From contig JABXKX010000437.1 of the NCBI GenBank assembly GCA_013619035.1, forward strand, positions 1-21,187: a stretch of DNA of 21,187 nucleotides, read 5' to 3'. The DNA is from Peptostreptococcaceae bacterium. Lineage in GTDB: Bacteria > Bacillota_A > Clostridia > Peptostreptococcales > Acidaminobacteraceae. The notes beneath the pieces were generated by a model. The model was not told the DNA's origin. It worked only from the letters and a program-made list of their open reading frames with translations, and ran no database searches. The position numbers were made by a program, and so were the translations under genes. This document shows positions 1-8,114 of the stretch, in pieces; the first letter of the stretch is position 1; each line of letters starts with the position of its first letter.

Positions 1-271
1 GAAGAAAATTTGGTTGATAATCTTCTGCATCCTTTTGGTTGGATGTTATCCTGATATCTCAGGTAAATGGGTTAATCCAAATGGTTCAACTGAGATTATG
101 TTTTATGATGATTCTGTTGAATTCTTTGGGGTAGAAGGTACATATAAATTCAATAGAAATAAATTGGTCTTGTATTTAGGTTCAAAAACTATTGAATATG
201 ATTATGAGTTAAAAGATGATCAGCTGATATTATACCTTGAAGAAGGTGAACTGATACTTGAGAAGGAGTAG
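1..271 (+). CDS. Small lipoprotein, DUF5640/lipocalin-like (5' edge cut)
   Basis: Base 1 is probably the G of the ATG start codon, since the frame reads Lys-Lys-Ile-Trp-Leu from base 2, a typical lipoprotein signal start. The apparent start at 14 (TTG) would destroy this signal peptide. The full protein would be about 90 residues with a hydrophobic stretch and the lipobox LVGC (Cys16), so export and lipid anchoring on the outer membrane face is likely. The mature part has an SGKWVNPNG turn, then alternating beta-type segments (GTYKFNRNKLVLYL, YELKDDQLILYL). This matches the small 'GTW...tYki..nkLti' lipoproteins annotated as DUF5640 or lipocalin-like; no ligand is known to me. The next gene is a paralogue and starts 3 bp after this stop, with its ribosome site overlapping this gene's end, so the two are co-transcribed. 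Confidence 0.72.
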   Translation, partial: KKIWLIIFCILLVGCYPDISGKWVNPNGSTEIMFYDDSVEFFGVEGTYKFNRNKLVLYLGSKTIEYDYELKDDQLILYLEEGELILEKE

Positions 272-274
272 AAG

Positions 275-586
275 ATGAAGAGAATAGTAACTCTGTTACT
301 GATTGCGATGATAATTATGTCTTTGGTTGCGTGTGGCAACGATGATTTATATGGAACGTGGCGATTAGATGGTGCAGAAGATTTAGGTGTTGAAATTTTG
401 ATGACAATTACCGAAGATCAAATGGAAATCTTAGGGATGCCATTTGATTACACTTTAAAAGGTAATAAACTCATTATTAAAAATAAAGATGGTGATGAAG
501 AAATCGGCTATAAAGTAAGTGGAGAGACATTAACATTTACCTCTGGCGATGAAGTACAAACATTTACAAGAGCTGAAGAGAAGTAA
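275..586 (+). CDS. Small lipoprotein, DUF5640/lipocalin-like, paralogue of upstream gene
   Basis: A 103-residue protein with an N-terminal signal (MKR plus about 15 hydrophobic residues) ending in the lipobox LVAC, Cys20, so it should be lipid-anchored outside the membrane. The mature domain begins LYGTWRLDG and continues with beta-type segments (FDYTLKGNKLIIKN, YKVSGETLTFTSG), the same pattern as the gene before it. The start at 275 is preceded by AAGGAG at 263-268, which overlaps the upstream stop. The Gly-Thr-Trp turn and repeated Leu-Thr/Ile strands resemble the calycin-like fold proposed for this family, but I infer the fold from pattern only. A stem-loop follows at 592-615. Function unknown; a role in the cell envelope is only a guess from the lipid anchor. 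Confidence 0.75.
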   Translation: MKRIVTLLLIAMIIMSLVACGNDDLYGTWRLDGAEDLGVEILMTITEDQMEILGMPFDYTLKGNKLIIKNKDGDEEIGYKVSGETLTFTSGDEVQTFTRAEEK

Positions 587-591
587 TGTGT

Positions 592-616
592 AGGGACTTT
601 CATTAGAAGGTCCCTT
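592..616 (+). terminator. Weak stem-loop after the lipoprotein pair
   Basis: AGGGAC (592-597) pairs with GTCCCT (610-615); adding a TTT/AAG extension with one G-T wobble gives a 9-bp stem and a 6-nt loop. The following bases are T/A-rich but lack a clean T run, so termination is probably partial. Confidence 0.45.
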
Positions 617-636
617 AATATTATCTTAATGCAAAT

Positions 637-665
637 TTGTTATCATAAATTGCAAGTGATATAAT
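637..665 (+). promoter_or_regulatory. Sigma-A promoter for the AIM24-family gene
   Basis: TTGTTA at 637-642 as -35 box, a 17-bp spacer, and a perfect TATAAT -10 box at 660-665. Transcription would start about base 672, giving a leader of some 35 nt that contains the AAAGGAG ribosome site at 696-702. Confidence 0.7.
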
Positions 666-707
666 ATAACCAATTATTGATCGTATTACATAACGAAAGG
701 AGAATTT

Positions 708-1505
708 ATGAAATCACATGAGATAGACTACACATTGTATGGAGACGATATGCAATTTGTAGAAATTGAATTAGACCCAGGTGAGACTGTTATTGCAGAA
801 GCAGGGGCGATGATGTATATGGACTACCCAGTTCAAATGGAATCAATATTTGGAGACGGATCTGAGCAAAGCTCTGGTGGTGGATTTATGGGTAAACTTA
901 TGGGTGCTGGTAAACGTATGATGACTGGCGAAAGTTTATTTATGACAGCCTTTACAAATCAAGGTGCTGGTAAGAGAAATGTCTCATTTGCTGCACCTTA
1001 TGCAGGTAAAATTGTGCCACTTGAATTATCTGAACATGGCGAGAAGATTATTTGTCAAAAGGATGCTTTCTTATGTTGTGCGAAGGGGATTAGTATTGGT
1101 ATTGAATTCCAAAAGAAAATCGGTGTTGGTTTCTTTGGTGGTGAAGGTTTCATTATGCAAAAGCTTGAAGGTGACGGAAAAGTTTTTATTCATGCCAGTG
1201 GAACGATTATTGAAAGAGAACTTAGAGATGGTGAAAAATTAAAAGTAGACACAGGATGTTTGGTCGCACTAGAAAAGCATGTTGGTTATGATATTGAAAT
1301 GGTCAAAGGTATTAAAAGTGCCTTCTTTGGTGGAGAAGGTTTATTCTTTGCTACAGTAACTGGGCCAGGTAAAGTATGGCTACAATCGTTACCATTTAGT
1401 CGACTAGCAGATAGAATTTATAAAAATGCCCCATCACATGGTGGTAGTAGTAAAGGTGAAGGTAGTGTTCTTGGTGTACTGGGTAACCTATTAGATGGTG
1501 ATTAG
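708..1505 (+). CDS. AIM24 / TIGR00266 family protein
   Basis: A 265-residue soluble protein without signal peptide or membrane segment. It has the family's features: an N-terminal '[15 protein letters not shown]...[10 protein letters not shown]' region (about residues 12-40), a Gly-rich linker (about 57-65), and glycine-rich beta repeats ending in two matching segments, [18 protein letters not shown] (about 138-155) and [18 protein letters not shown] (about 203-220). The family is widespread in bacteria, with a yeast mitochondrial member, AIM24; its biochemical role is unknown. Length is typical. The start is fixed by AAAGGAG six bases upstream. The gene is monocistronic, with its own promoter (637-665) and strong terminator (1511-1533). 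I see no functional tie to its neighbours. Confidence 0.88.
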   Translation: MKSHEIDYTLYGDDMQFVEIELDPGETVIAEAGAMMYMDYPVQMESIFGDGSEQSSGGGFMGKLMGAGKRMMTGESLFMTAFTNQGAGKRNVSFAAPYAGKIVPLELSEHGEKIICQKDAFLCCAKGISIGIEFQKKIGVGFFGGEGFIMQKLEGDGKVFIHASGTIIERELRDGEKLKVDTGCLVALEKHVGYDIEMVKGIKSAFFGGEGLFFATVTGPGKVWLQSLPFSRLADRIYKNAPSHGGSSKGEGSVLGVLGNLLDGD

Positions 1506-1510
1506 AAACG

Positions 1511-1533
1511 AAGACTCTTAGAGTCTTTTTTTT
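1511..1533 (+). terminator. Rho-independent terminator after the AIM24-family gene
   Basis: AAGACTC (1511-1517), loop TTA, GAGTCTT (1521-1527), then an unbroken run of T to 1533. It begins 5 bp after the stop codon. Confidence 0.88.
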
Positions 1534-1697
1534 GTTAAGAAATGATAGTAGCAGTAAGCATTGAAATGATTGATATTACTTTGTTACATAAGGAAGTGTT
1601 GAAGATACATTTCTTACTTGTCGAGAATGAATATACTTATTTTAGCTCTATCCAAAATATTGAAAAGGTTCAATATACATGATACGCTAAAAGGAGC

Positions 1698-1733
1698 ATT
1701 TTCTGACAGCAAAGTCATTTATCATCAGAAAAT
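1698..1733. repeat. Inverted repeat upstream of the ABC exporter operon
   Basis: ATTTTCTGA (1698-1706) and TCAGAAAAT (1725-1733) are perfect 9-bp inverted copies with an 18-bp spacer. They lie just before a possible -10 box TATACT at 1740-1745, for which I see no convincing -35. This is the only structured element in the 265-bp spacer 1506-1770 apart from the terminator. Its position fits an operator for a regulator of the exporter, but that is inference. Confidence 0.35.
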
Positions 1734-1770
1734 TTGAAGTATACTACTATTAATATGAAAGAGAGAGTAC

Positions 1771-3528
1771 ATGAAGCTTAAATCCATTCGAACACATATG
1801 TCTTATATTCTATTTAATAAATATTTAAAACATCAAATAAAATGGTTTCTATTGTTAACCATTTGTATCGTTTCTGGTATTGTCATTCAAATTATAAACC
1901 CTCAAATAGTTAGACGGTTTATTGATGTTGCAGTGAGTAGCACACCTGGAAATAAGTTATTGATGATGGCAGGTTTATTCTTTGGTCTTGCAGCAATACA
2001 ACAGCTCTTGGCAATTGTCTCTACTTATGTGGCTCAAAGTATAGGATGGCAAGCAACCAATGCTTTAAAAGAAGATTTAACAGCGCATTGTTTGCAATTG
2101 GATATGAATTATTTTAAAGGCATCAGACAAGGAGAACTGATTGAAATTATTGAGGGAGATGTAAATGTCCTCTTTAACTTCTTTTCGAGAATGGCCATCA
2201 TATTATTTAGTAATGGCTTATTACTTGTTGGTGTTTTATCAATGTATTATATAGAAGATATTAGAATTGGACTTGCTCAAACAGCTTTCGTTCTAATGGC
2301 ATTTGTTTTATTCGCACAAATTAAAAAATTCAGTTCAAAGTATTGGAAAGCCAATCGGAATAAGGCTGGTGAAAGTTTCGGTTATTATGGCGAAATAATT
2401 CAAAATACAGAAGATATTAAAGCAAACGGTGCCTCTAATTATGTATACTCTAATTATCAAAAAATATTGATGGGGTGGTTGCCGATTCGTATCAAAGCAG
2501 GTTTGTCTGGTGGTGCCTTTTTTATGCTGAGTCTGTTTCTTCAGTTAACAAGTTTTGGTATCACACTTATTTTAGGTACTTGGTTATGGAAACAAGGCAG
2601 TATATCTGTAGGTACAATTTATATGTTTTATGCTTATACCAATTTCCTATTACGTCCAATACAAGCCATACAACGTCAGGTACAAGAAATACAAACGGTA
2701 TCGGTCAGCATGGGACGAATAGAGGACCTTTTAAAAAGAGAAAGTACCATTCAAGAAAAATCTATCTGTACACCACTTAAGTCTTCATTTGACTTAGAGC
2801 TTAAAGAAGTTAAATTTAGTTATGTAACAGATGAACCCGTGCTTCAGAATCTTTCCTTAAAATTGAGTCCAGGAGAAACCATGGGTGTTATCGGGCGGAC
2901 GGGCAGTGGGAAAACAACTTTAGCACGATTATTATTAAGACTCTATGATATTGATGAAGGTCATATTAAACTGGGTTCTATTCCACTTAAAGATGCCTCT
3001 CTTAAAGATTTGAGAAGACGTATCGCATATGTCACACAAGAGGTACAGTTTTTCAGTGGTACCATTCGAGAAAATTTAACATTCTATAATGAAGAAATAT
3101 CAGATGAACAATTAGAAGCGGCAATAAAAGAGATGGACATTGAAAACTGGTTTAAAAAATTTGAGTCAGGTCTAGATACAAAACTGGGTACTGGTGGTAT
3201 TGGTCTTTCAGCAGGTGAAGCGCAGTTACTTGCTTTTGTTAGAGTCTTTTTATCTGATCCAGCCATTATTATATTGGATGAAGTATCCTCTCGATTAGAT
3301 CCAGAAACGGAACGACAACTTCAATTGACCATTACAAAGTTGATGAAGGGTCGTATAGGTATTATTATTGCTCATAAGTTATGGACGCTTAACCATGTCG
3401 ATGAGATTTTAGTGCTTGAAAATGGCAATGTTTTAGAACAAGGTAAACGAATTGAGTTGATTAAAAGTGGAACATCTCATTTTAGTAAACTTGTTGAAAT
3501 GAGCCAAGAGGAGGTGTTTGCATCATGA
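1771..3528 (+). CDS. ABC exporter half-transporter, subunit with canonical catalytic residues
   Basis: A 585-residue half-transporter: an N-terminal exporter-type membrane domain with about six hydrophobic helices (near residues 25-43, 64-88, 141-183 and 246-294), then a nucleotide-binding domain from about 340. Walker A is GRTGSGKT (375-382), the Q-loop Gln is 423, Walker B ends in Asp503-Glu504 with the catalytic Glu present, the D-loop is SRLD (507-510) and the switch His is 535. The signature is LSAGE (479-483) rather than LSGGQ/E. It overlaps the next gene by 4 bp (ATGA), so the two should be translationally coupled and form a heterodimer. The substrate cannot be read from sequence; lipids, peptides or drugs are usual for this class. 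No GGAGG-type ribosome site precedes the ATG, only the purine-rich GAAAGAGAGAG. Confidence 0.92.
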   Translation: MKLKSIRTHMSYILFNKYLKHQIKWFLLLTICIVSGIVIQIINPQIVRRFIDVAVSSTPGNKLLMMAGLFFGLAAIQQLLAIVSTYVAQSIGWQATNALKEDLTAHCLQLDMNYFKGIRQGELIEIIEGDVNVLFNFFSRMAIILFSNGLLLVGVLSMYYIEDIRIGLAQTAFVLMAFVLFAQIKKFSSKYWKANRNKAGESFGYYGEIIQNTEDIKANGASNYVYSNYQKILMGWLPIRIKAGLSGGAFFMLSLFLQLTSFGITLILGTWLWKQGSISVGTIYMFYAYTNFLLRPIQAIQRQVQEIQTVSVSMGRIEDLLKRESTIQEKSICTPLKSSFDLELKEVKFSYVTDEPVLQNLSLKLSPGETMGVIGRTGSGKTTLARLLLRLYDIDEGHIKLGSIPLKDASLKDLRRRIAYVTQEVQFFSGTIRENLTFYNEEISDEQLEAAIKEMDIENWFKKFESGLDTKLGTGGIGLSAGEAQLLAFVRVFLSDPAIIILDEVSSRLDPETERQLQLTITKLMKGRIGIIIAHKLWTLNHVDEILVLENGNVLEQGKRIELIKSGTSHFSKLVEMSQEEVFAS

Positions 3529-5303
3529 TTAATAAGATTAAAGATCAATTAAAAACACTAACTTATGTTATAAGGTTATATAAAAACAGAAAAGGATTAT
3601 TTTTTAAAACATTCTTTTTCTACTCTATGATTTCCATATTTCCAATAGCCTCAGGATTGGCGATAAAAAAAGTATTTGAGCAACTGACGTTAGATCCACA
3701 AAATAATCCCGTATTAACAACCGTTTTTATTTTCCTTGGTTTGTTGATGGGACGTATTGTTTTTGTCAGTTTTAACTCATATTTCAATGCGAAAGGTCGA
3801 TTTTCATTAAGTGCTGACCTTAGAATGAATTTGCTCTATGGCATTTTAAAAAAGCCAGGGGCTGAAAGTTTAAATATGGCTACTGGAGATGTTTTAAATA
3901 GAGCAAAAGAAGATATTGATCAGATAGAAAACTTTGCATATGGTGCCCTTCTTGATGTCATGACATCACTTACTTTGACTGTTGTTGCGGTAGGTATTCT
4001 TTGTTCTATAGATTTTATGATGACACTCATTGTCTTTACGCCGATTTTACTGATGGTTTATATCATGGAACGTTCTGGTAGACATGTATCAAAATATAGA
4101 ACCGCCAATCGTCATGCGACGGGACATGTTTCATCTGCCATCGGAGAAATATTCTCAAATATTCAAGCGGTTCAAGTAAACGCTGCTGAAGATAGCGTAT
4201 TAAAACATTTAAAAGAGTTAAATCAAAAGAGAGCTAAAAATGCGACAAAGGATAATGTGTTCTCTCAGATTCTAAATTCACTTTATGAAAATTTATTTAA
4301 TATTGGCACGGGGTTTATCTTATTGTTTATGGCAATTGCAAATAAAGGCGAAACCTTCTCAATGGGCAACTTCGTCATATTTACTTATTATATGAACTTC
4401 ATTTCTTTCTTTATCATGTTTGCAGGAAATGCATTTACACGTTATAAACAGATTCAAGTTTCATTTGAACATCTGGACAACATCCATGAGGGTATCAGTT
4501 GTGAGACCTTAATTGGTTCAGCCTGTTTTAAGCCTCATAAGGTTGTTGATTTTGAAAAAGAAGAAAATGACATGAAACCAATAGCTCTTGAGAGATTGGT
4601 ATTAAAAGATGTTTCTTATACTTATCCAAACAGTACAAATGGTATACAAAAGGTGAGTTTTAACATTAAAAGAGATTCAATTACTGTCATTTCAGGCAGA
4701 ATAGGATCGGGTAAATCAACGCTTCTTAAAACAATATCAGGTTTACTAAGAGCTGATGATGGTCACCTTTATTGGAACAATCAACTCATTGAAGATAGTG
4801 GTCTTATGATGAAGCCGCCCTATTTGGCATATACACCACAGATTCCGAGATTTTTTAGCGCAAGTATGAGAGATAATATGGCATTAGGTTTACAGCCAAC
4901 CATGGATCAAGAAGCGCGTTCTATTCATTGTTCTGTTTTATCTCCAGATATAGAGGGACTAGCAGAGGGCATTGAATCCCCTATTGGTACCAATGGTGTG
5001 AAACTTTCAGGTGGGCAACAATTAAGACTTGCAGTAGCAAGAATGTTATTAAGAGACTCTGAGGTTTATGCTTTTGATGATATCTCCAGTGCACTTGATA
5101 TTGAAACCGACACACAGATGTGGGAAAGAATTCTTGAAAATAAAAAAGGAACATATGTTGTTGTATCAAACCAAAAACGTATTTTACAAAAGGCAGATCA
5201 GGTTGTTTTATTAAAAGAAGGTCAACTTGAAGGCCTTGGTACATTTGATGAGTTAATAACTTCTCATGAAGAGATGCGCCTGATTATGGAAGGTGCAGTA
5301 TAA
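3525..5303 (+). CDS. ABC exporter half-transporter, subunit with degenerate catalytic residues
   Basis: A 592-residue partner of the preceding protein with the same layout: membrane domain to about residue 310, then a linker rich in charged residues, then a nucleotide-binding domain from about 355. Walker A is GRIGSGKS (391-398), Q-loop Gln 439, and the signature is a perfect LSGGQ (494-498). The Walker B pair is Asp518-Asp519, so the catalytic Glu is replaced by Asp, and the switch His position reads Ser548-Asn549. In heterodimeric exporters such residues mark the subunit that contributes Walker motifs to the non-hydrolytic site. Its start overlaps the upstream stop (ATGA), and GAGGAGG sits about 10 bp before the ATG inside the upstream gene. 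No clear terminator follows. Confidence 0.92.
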   Translation: MINKIKDQLKTLTYVIRLYKNRKGLFFKTFFFYSMISIFPIASGLAIKKVFEQLTLDPQNNPVLTTVFIFLGLLMGRIVFVSFNSYFNAKGRFSLSADLRMNLLYGILKKPGAESLNMATGDVLNRAKEDIDQIENFAYGALLDVMTSLTLTVVAVGILCSIDFMMTLIVFTPILLMVYIMERSGRHVSKYRTANRHATGHVSSAIGEIFSNIQAVQVNAAEDSVLKHLKELNQKRAKNATKDNVFSQILNSLYENLFNIGTGFILLFMAIANKGETFSMGNFVIFTYYMNFISFFIMFAGNAFTRYKQIQVSFEHLDNIHEGISCETLIGSACFKPHKVVDFEKEENDMKPIALERLVLKDVSYTYPNSTNGIQKVSFNIKRDSITVISGRIGSGKSTLLKTISGLLRADDGHLYWNNQLIEDSGLMMKPPYLAYTPQIPRFFSASMRDNMALGLQPTMDQEARSIHCSVLSPDIEGLAEGIESPIGTNGVKLSGGQQLRLAVARMLLRDSEVYAFDDISSALDIETDTQMWERILENKKGTYVVVSNQKRILQKADQVVLLKEGQLEGLGTFDELITSHEEMRLIMEGAV

Positions 5304-5341
5304 AATAAATGAAGAGCTGATGGGAAAATGTAGACGCAATA

Positions 5342-5350
5342 TGTTATGAT
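5342..5350 (+). promoter_or_regulatory. Possible extended -10 promoter upstream of the structured spacer
   Basis: TG-T-TATGAT forms an extended -10 element 38 bp after the exporter stop; no good -35 is visible. If active, it would transcribe the dyads at 5406-5510 as a leader or small RNA. Weak call. Confidence 0.25.
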
Positions 5351-5405
5351 ATTGCAAATGCAAGGAACCAGAGGCTCTTATATTTCTTAAACATTACGAT
5401 AGAGT

Positions 5406-5434
5406 GTTTTCTAAAATTATAATTTTCAGAAAAC
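5406..5434. repeat. 29-bp near-perfect palindrome in the arcA upstream region
   Basis: GTTTTCT (5406-5412), the self-complementary core AAAATTATAATTTT (5413-5426), one extra C, then AGAAAAC (5428-5434). It is about 190 bp upstream of the arcA promoter. It could be a protein-binding operator or a cruciform-prone AT dyad. Confidence 0.5.
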
Positions 5435-5451
5435 TTACAAAAATAATTATA

Positions 5452-5512
5452 CCGCGGCAAGCATAATTATGCATAAACTTGCACGCGGGAAAATGTTTTC
5501 CCTTTGCAAGCG
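5452..5512 (+). ncRNA. Candidate structured RNA with two mutually exclusive stems, upstream of arcA
   Basis: Stem A pairs CCGCGGCAAG (5452-5461) with CTTGC-A-CGCGG (5478-5488): ten base pairs with one bulged A around a 16-nt AT loop. Stem B pairs the same CTTGC (5478-5482) with GCAAG (5506-5510), and inside it GGGAAA with TTTCCC around an ATGT loop. The GCAAGC word occurs twice (5457-5462 and 5506-5511), so CTTGC can choose a partner. The GC-rich stem stands out in very AT-rich spacer DNA. It lies upstream of the best arcA promoter, so it would be RNA only if an earlier promoter, such as 5342-5350, is used. No known riboswitch class is recognised and no T run follows. Confidence 0.35.
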
Positions 5513-5619
5513 TTGATTTCTGTTTCGATATACAAATTATGGAAGCTTATGCACTGTATGAATATTCGTACTTTGTATAAAACAAACGAAATCCGTACAA
5601 AAGTTGAAAAACAAGGGGG

Positions 5620-5648
5620 TTGAAAAGGTTTTCATAAAATTGTATACT
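5620..5648 (+). promoter_or_regulatory. Sigma-A promoter of the arcABC operon
   Basis: TTGAAA (5620-5625), a 17-bp spacer, TATACT (5643-5648). Transcription would start near 5655 and leave a leader of about 84 nt before arcA. TATGAAT occurs at 5557-5563 and 5648-5654, with AATGAAT at 5667-5673 just after the start site. The arms TTAAT/ATTAA (5665-5669, 5676-5680) form a small dyad. These resemble ArgR half-sites (TGAAT) but no full 18-bp ARG box is present. Confidence 0.7.
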
Positions 5649-5738
5649 ATGAATGGAAACGCGATTAATGAATATATTAACAAAAAATGTCAATAAACAT
5701 TATCGGAATGAGTAGGATGGGATTAAGGTAGGTGTAAA

Positions 5739-6980
5739 ATGTCCAATAAGATCAAATTGCAAGTGAATTCAGAAATTGGTCGGTTAAAGAAGGTATTACT
5801 TCATAGACCGGGTTATGAAATTGAAAACTTAACACCAGATTTAATGGAACGATTATTATTTGATGACATTCCATACTTAGAAATCGCAAGAGAAGAACAT
5901 GATGCGTTTGCTAAGATTTTCAGAGACAATGGGGTTGAAGTATTTTATCTAGAAGATTTAATTGCTGAAACGCTAGAAAATGAATCAATTAAACATATGT
6001 TCATTGATGAGTTTTTAAATGAAACAAGTATTGAAAGTGAAGCAAAAAAAGAGAAAATGAAATCATATTTCTTAAATTTTGACAATCTTCGTGCTATGGT
6101 GGATAAAATGATGGCAGGTGTTCGTAAAGAGGAAGTTGAATTTAATGCAACGAATACTTTAGCTGATATGTGTGAAAGTGATTATCCATTTATCATTGAT
6201 CCTATGCCAAATTTATATTTTACAAGAGATCCGTTTGCTACAATTGGTACTGGTATTTCACTAAACCATATGGCAACTGTGACTAGAAATAGAGAAACAA
6301 TCTTTGCAAAGTATATCTTTGAACATCATCCAATGTTTGAAGGGAATGGAGTAAAGAAGTGGTATGATAGAGACTTCGAATATTCAATCGAAGGTGGTGA
6401 CGAATTAATATTATCTGATAAAGTGATTGCAATTGGTGTTTCTCAAAGAACACAAGCAGCAGCAATTGATACAATTGCTAAAAGATTGTTTGCAGATGGT
6501 CAATCATTTGATACAATATTAGCGTTTGATATACCTAAAACGAGAGCATTCATGCATCTGGATACGGTATTTACTATGGTAGATTATGATAAGTTTACAA
6601 TTCATCCAGCAATAGAAGGTCCACTTAACGTCTTTGCGATTAATAGAGCAGGAGACAATGGTGAGTATACAATAGAAAAAGAAACAATGGTATTAGAAGA
6701 AGTACTTGCGAAACATTTAGAACTTGAAAAAGTTGAATTAATTCGTTGTGGTGGCGGTCCTGGTATTGATGCAGGTCGTGAACAATGGAATGATGGATCA
6801 AATACTTTAGCAATTGCTCCAGGTGAAGTAATTGTTTATTCTAGAAACCATGTAACCAATAAATTATTAGAAGAAAAAGGTGTTAAGATTCATATTATGC
6901 CTTCTTCTGAATTATCAAGAGGTAGAGGTGGTCCTCGTTGTATGTCAATGCCACTTGAAAGAGAACCTATAACTAAATAA
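5739..6980 (+). CDS. arcA: Arginine deiminase
   Basis: A 413-residue cytosolic enzyme hydrolysing L-arginine to L-citrulline and ammonia, the first step of the arginine deiminase pathway. Family motifs are all present: FTRDPFA (161-167, with Asp164), IEGGDE with Glu218, MHLDTVF (272-278, with His273 and Asp275), the CGGGPG loop at 337-342, and the C-terminal RGRGGPRC with nucleophile Cys401. These correspond to the Cys/His/Glu/Asp set of characterised enzymes, so it should be active. Length is normal. The ribosome site AAGGTAGGTG (5725-5734) supports the ATG at 5739. It heads an arcA-arcB-arcC cluster with its own promoter. Anaerobic induction by arginine is usual for the pathway, but no regulator gene (argR, arcR) is in the window. 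Confidence 0.97.
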   Translation: MSNKIKLQVNSEIGRLKKVLLHRPGYEIENLTPDLMERLLFDDIPYLEIAREEHDAFAKIFRDNGVEVFYLEDLIAETLENESIKHMFIDEFLNETSIESEAKKEKMKSYFLNFDNLRAMVDKMMAGVRKEEVEFNATNTLADMCESDYPFIIDPMPNLYFTRDPFATIGTGISLNHMATVTRNRETIFAKYIFEHHPMFEGNGVKKWYDRDFEYSIEGGDELILSDKVIAIGVSQRTQAAAIDTIAKRLFADGQSFDTILAFDIPKTRAFMHLDTVFTMVDYDKFTIHPAIEGPLNVFAINRAGDNGEYTIEKETMVLEEVLAKHLELEKVELIRCGGGPGIDAGREQWNDGSNTLAIAPGEVIVYSRNHVTNKLLEEKGVKIHIMPSSELSRGRGGPRCMSMPLEREPITK

Positions 6981-7038
6981 TCTACGGATTATAAAAATAA
7001 AAATAATGAAGTTACATAAATTTTGAGGAGGAAATACA

Positions 7039-8031
7039 ATGCCAGTAAATTTAAGAGGAAGAAACTTTATCACTTTAAAGGATTTTACAACAGACGAAAT
7101 TAAGTACATGTTAAACTTATCAGCAGATCTTAAAGCAAAGAAGAGAGCTGGAATCAAAGGTAACCTTTTAGAAGGAAAGAATGTCGTATTAATATTCGAA
7201 AAGAACTCAACTAGAACTAGATGTGCTTTCGAAGTAGCTTGTTTTGATGAAGGAGCTCATGTAACATTCTTAACAGGTAGCCAAATGGGTAAAAAAGAGA
7301 CAATTGAAGATACTGCAAAAGTATTAGGTAGATTCTATGATGGTATTGAATTTAGAGGATTTGCTCAAAAGACAGTTGAAGATTTAGGTAAGCACGCTGG
7401 TGTTCCAGTATGGAATGGTTTAACTGACCTTTATCACCCAACTCAAATTTTAGCTGACTTCTTAACAGTTCAAGAGCATGTTGCTAAGCCATTAAACCAA
7501 GTTAAATTTGTTTACGCTGGTGACGCTAGAAACAACATGGGTAACTCATTAATGATTGGTGCTGCTAAATTAGGAATGGATTTTGTTGCTTTAGCTCCAA
7601 AAGAGTTATTCCCGGATGAAGCACTTGTAAATGAAATGCTTGAAATATGTAAAGAAACTGGTGGAACAATCACTTTAACTGATAACGTAGATGATGTAAA
7701 AGGTGCTGATGTACTTTATACTGATGTTTGGGTTTCTATGGGTGAAGAGCATATGTTCGAAGAGAGAATTAATCAACTTAAAGATTACCAAGTAAATATG
7801 GAAATGGTTAAGAAAACAGAGAATAAAGATGTTATCTTCATGCACTGTTTACCTGCATTCCATGACAACTTAACTGTAGTTGGTGCTGAAATCGAAGAGA
7901 AATTTGGATTAACAGCTATGGAAGTTACTGATGAAGTATTCAGAATGCCTAACTCAGTAGTATTTGATGAAGCTGAGAACAGAATGCATACTATTAAAGC
8001 TGTAATGTGTGCTACTGCTGGTAATTTATAA
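7039..8031 (+). CDS. arcB: Ornithine carbamoyltransferase (catabolic)
   Basis: A 330-residue cytosolic transferase which, in this context, runs in the phosphorolytic direction: citrulline plus phosphate gives ornithine and carbamoyl phosphate. Carbamoyl phosphate-binding STRTR is at 57-61, HPTQ at 133-136, the ornithine loop DVWVSMG at 229-235, and HCLPA at 269-273, with the reactive Cys270. The start is supported by GAGGAGGA at 7025-7032. It sits 58 bp after arcA and 131 bp before arcC. Sequence alone does not separate catabolic from anabolic enzymes; the neighbours do. Codons are strongly biased to A/T third positions, as in arcA and arcC, in keeping with high expression. Confidence 0.96.
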   Translation: MPVNLRGRNFITLKDFTTDEIKYMLNLSADLKAKKRAGIKGNLLEGKNVVLIFEKNSTRTRCAFEVACFDEGAHVTFLTGSQMGKKETIEDTAKVLGRFYDGIEFRGFAQKTVEDLGKHAGVPVWNGLTDLYHPTQILADFLTVQEHVAKPLNQVKFVYAGDARNNMGNSLMIGAAKLGMDFVALAPKELFPDEALVNEMLEICKETGGTITLTDNVDDVKGADVLYTDVWVSMGEEHMFEERINQLKDYQVNMEMVKKTENKDVIFMHCLPAFHDNLTVVGAEIEEKFGLTAMEVTDEVFRMPNSVVFDEAENRMHTIKAVMCATAGNL

Positions 8032-8049
8032 GAAACAACCTAAAACAAT

Positions 8050-8073
8050 TATGACAGCCTTCGGGCTGTCATA
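8050..8073 (+). promoter_or_regulatory. UUCG-capped stem-loop between arcB and arcC
   Basis: TATGACAGCC (8050-8059), loop TTCG, GGCTGTCATA (8064-8073): ten perfect base pairs with a stable tetraloop, 18 bp after the arcB stop. There is no T run (ATTAACTAAA follows), so it is more likely a 3'-end stabiliser or partial attenuator than a full terminator. Confidence 0.6.
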
Positions 8074-8083
8074 TTAACTAAAA

Positions 8084-8114
8084 TTGACATTGTGACGAGA
8101 GCATCATGTTCAAT
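8084..8114 (+). promoter_or_regulatory. Possible internal promoter for arcC
   Basis: A consensus -35 TTGACA lies at 8084-8089. The best -10 is TTCAAT at 8109-8114, with a 19-bp spacer, which is weak. It could give arcC extra transcription beyond the hairpin. Confidence 0.25.

Noticed and set aside
964..1242. 92-codon open frame inside the AIM24-family gene
   Set aside because: Another frame of a well-supported gene, without ribosome site or family resemblance.
5504..5519. CcpA cre-like sequence TTGCAAGCGTTGATTT upstream of arcA
   Set aside because: The left half fits the cre consensus, but the conserved CA of the right half is missing and the site is about 100 bp upstream of the -35 box.
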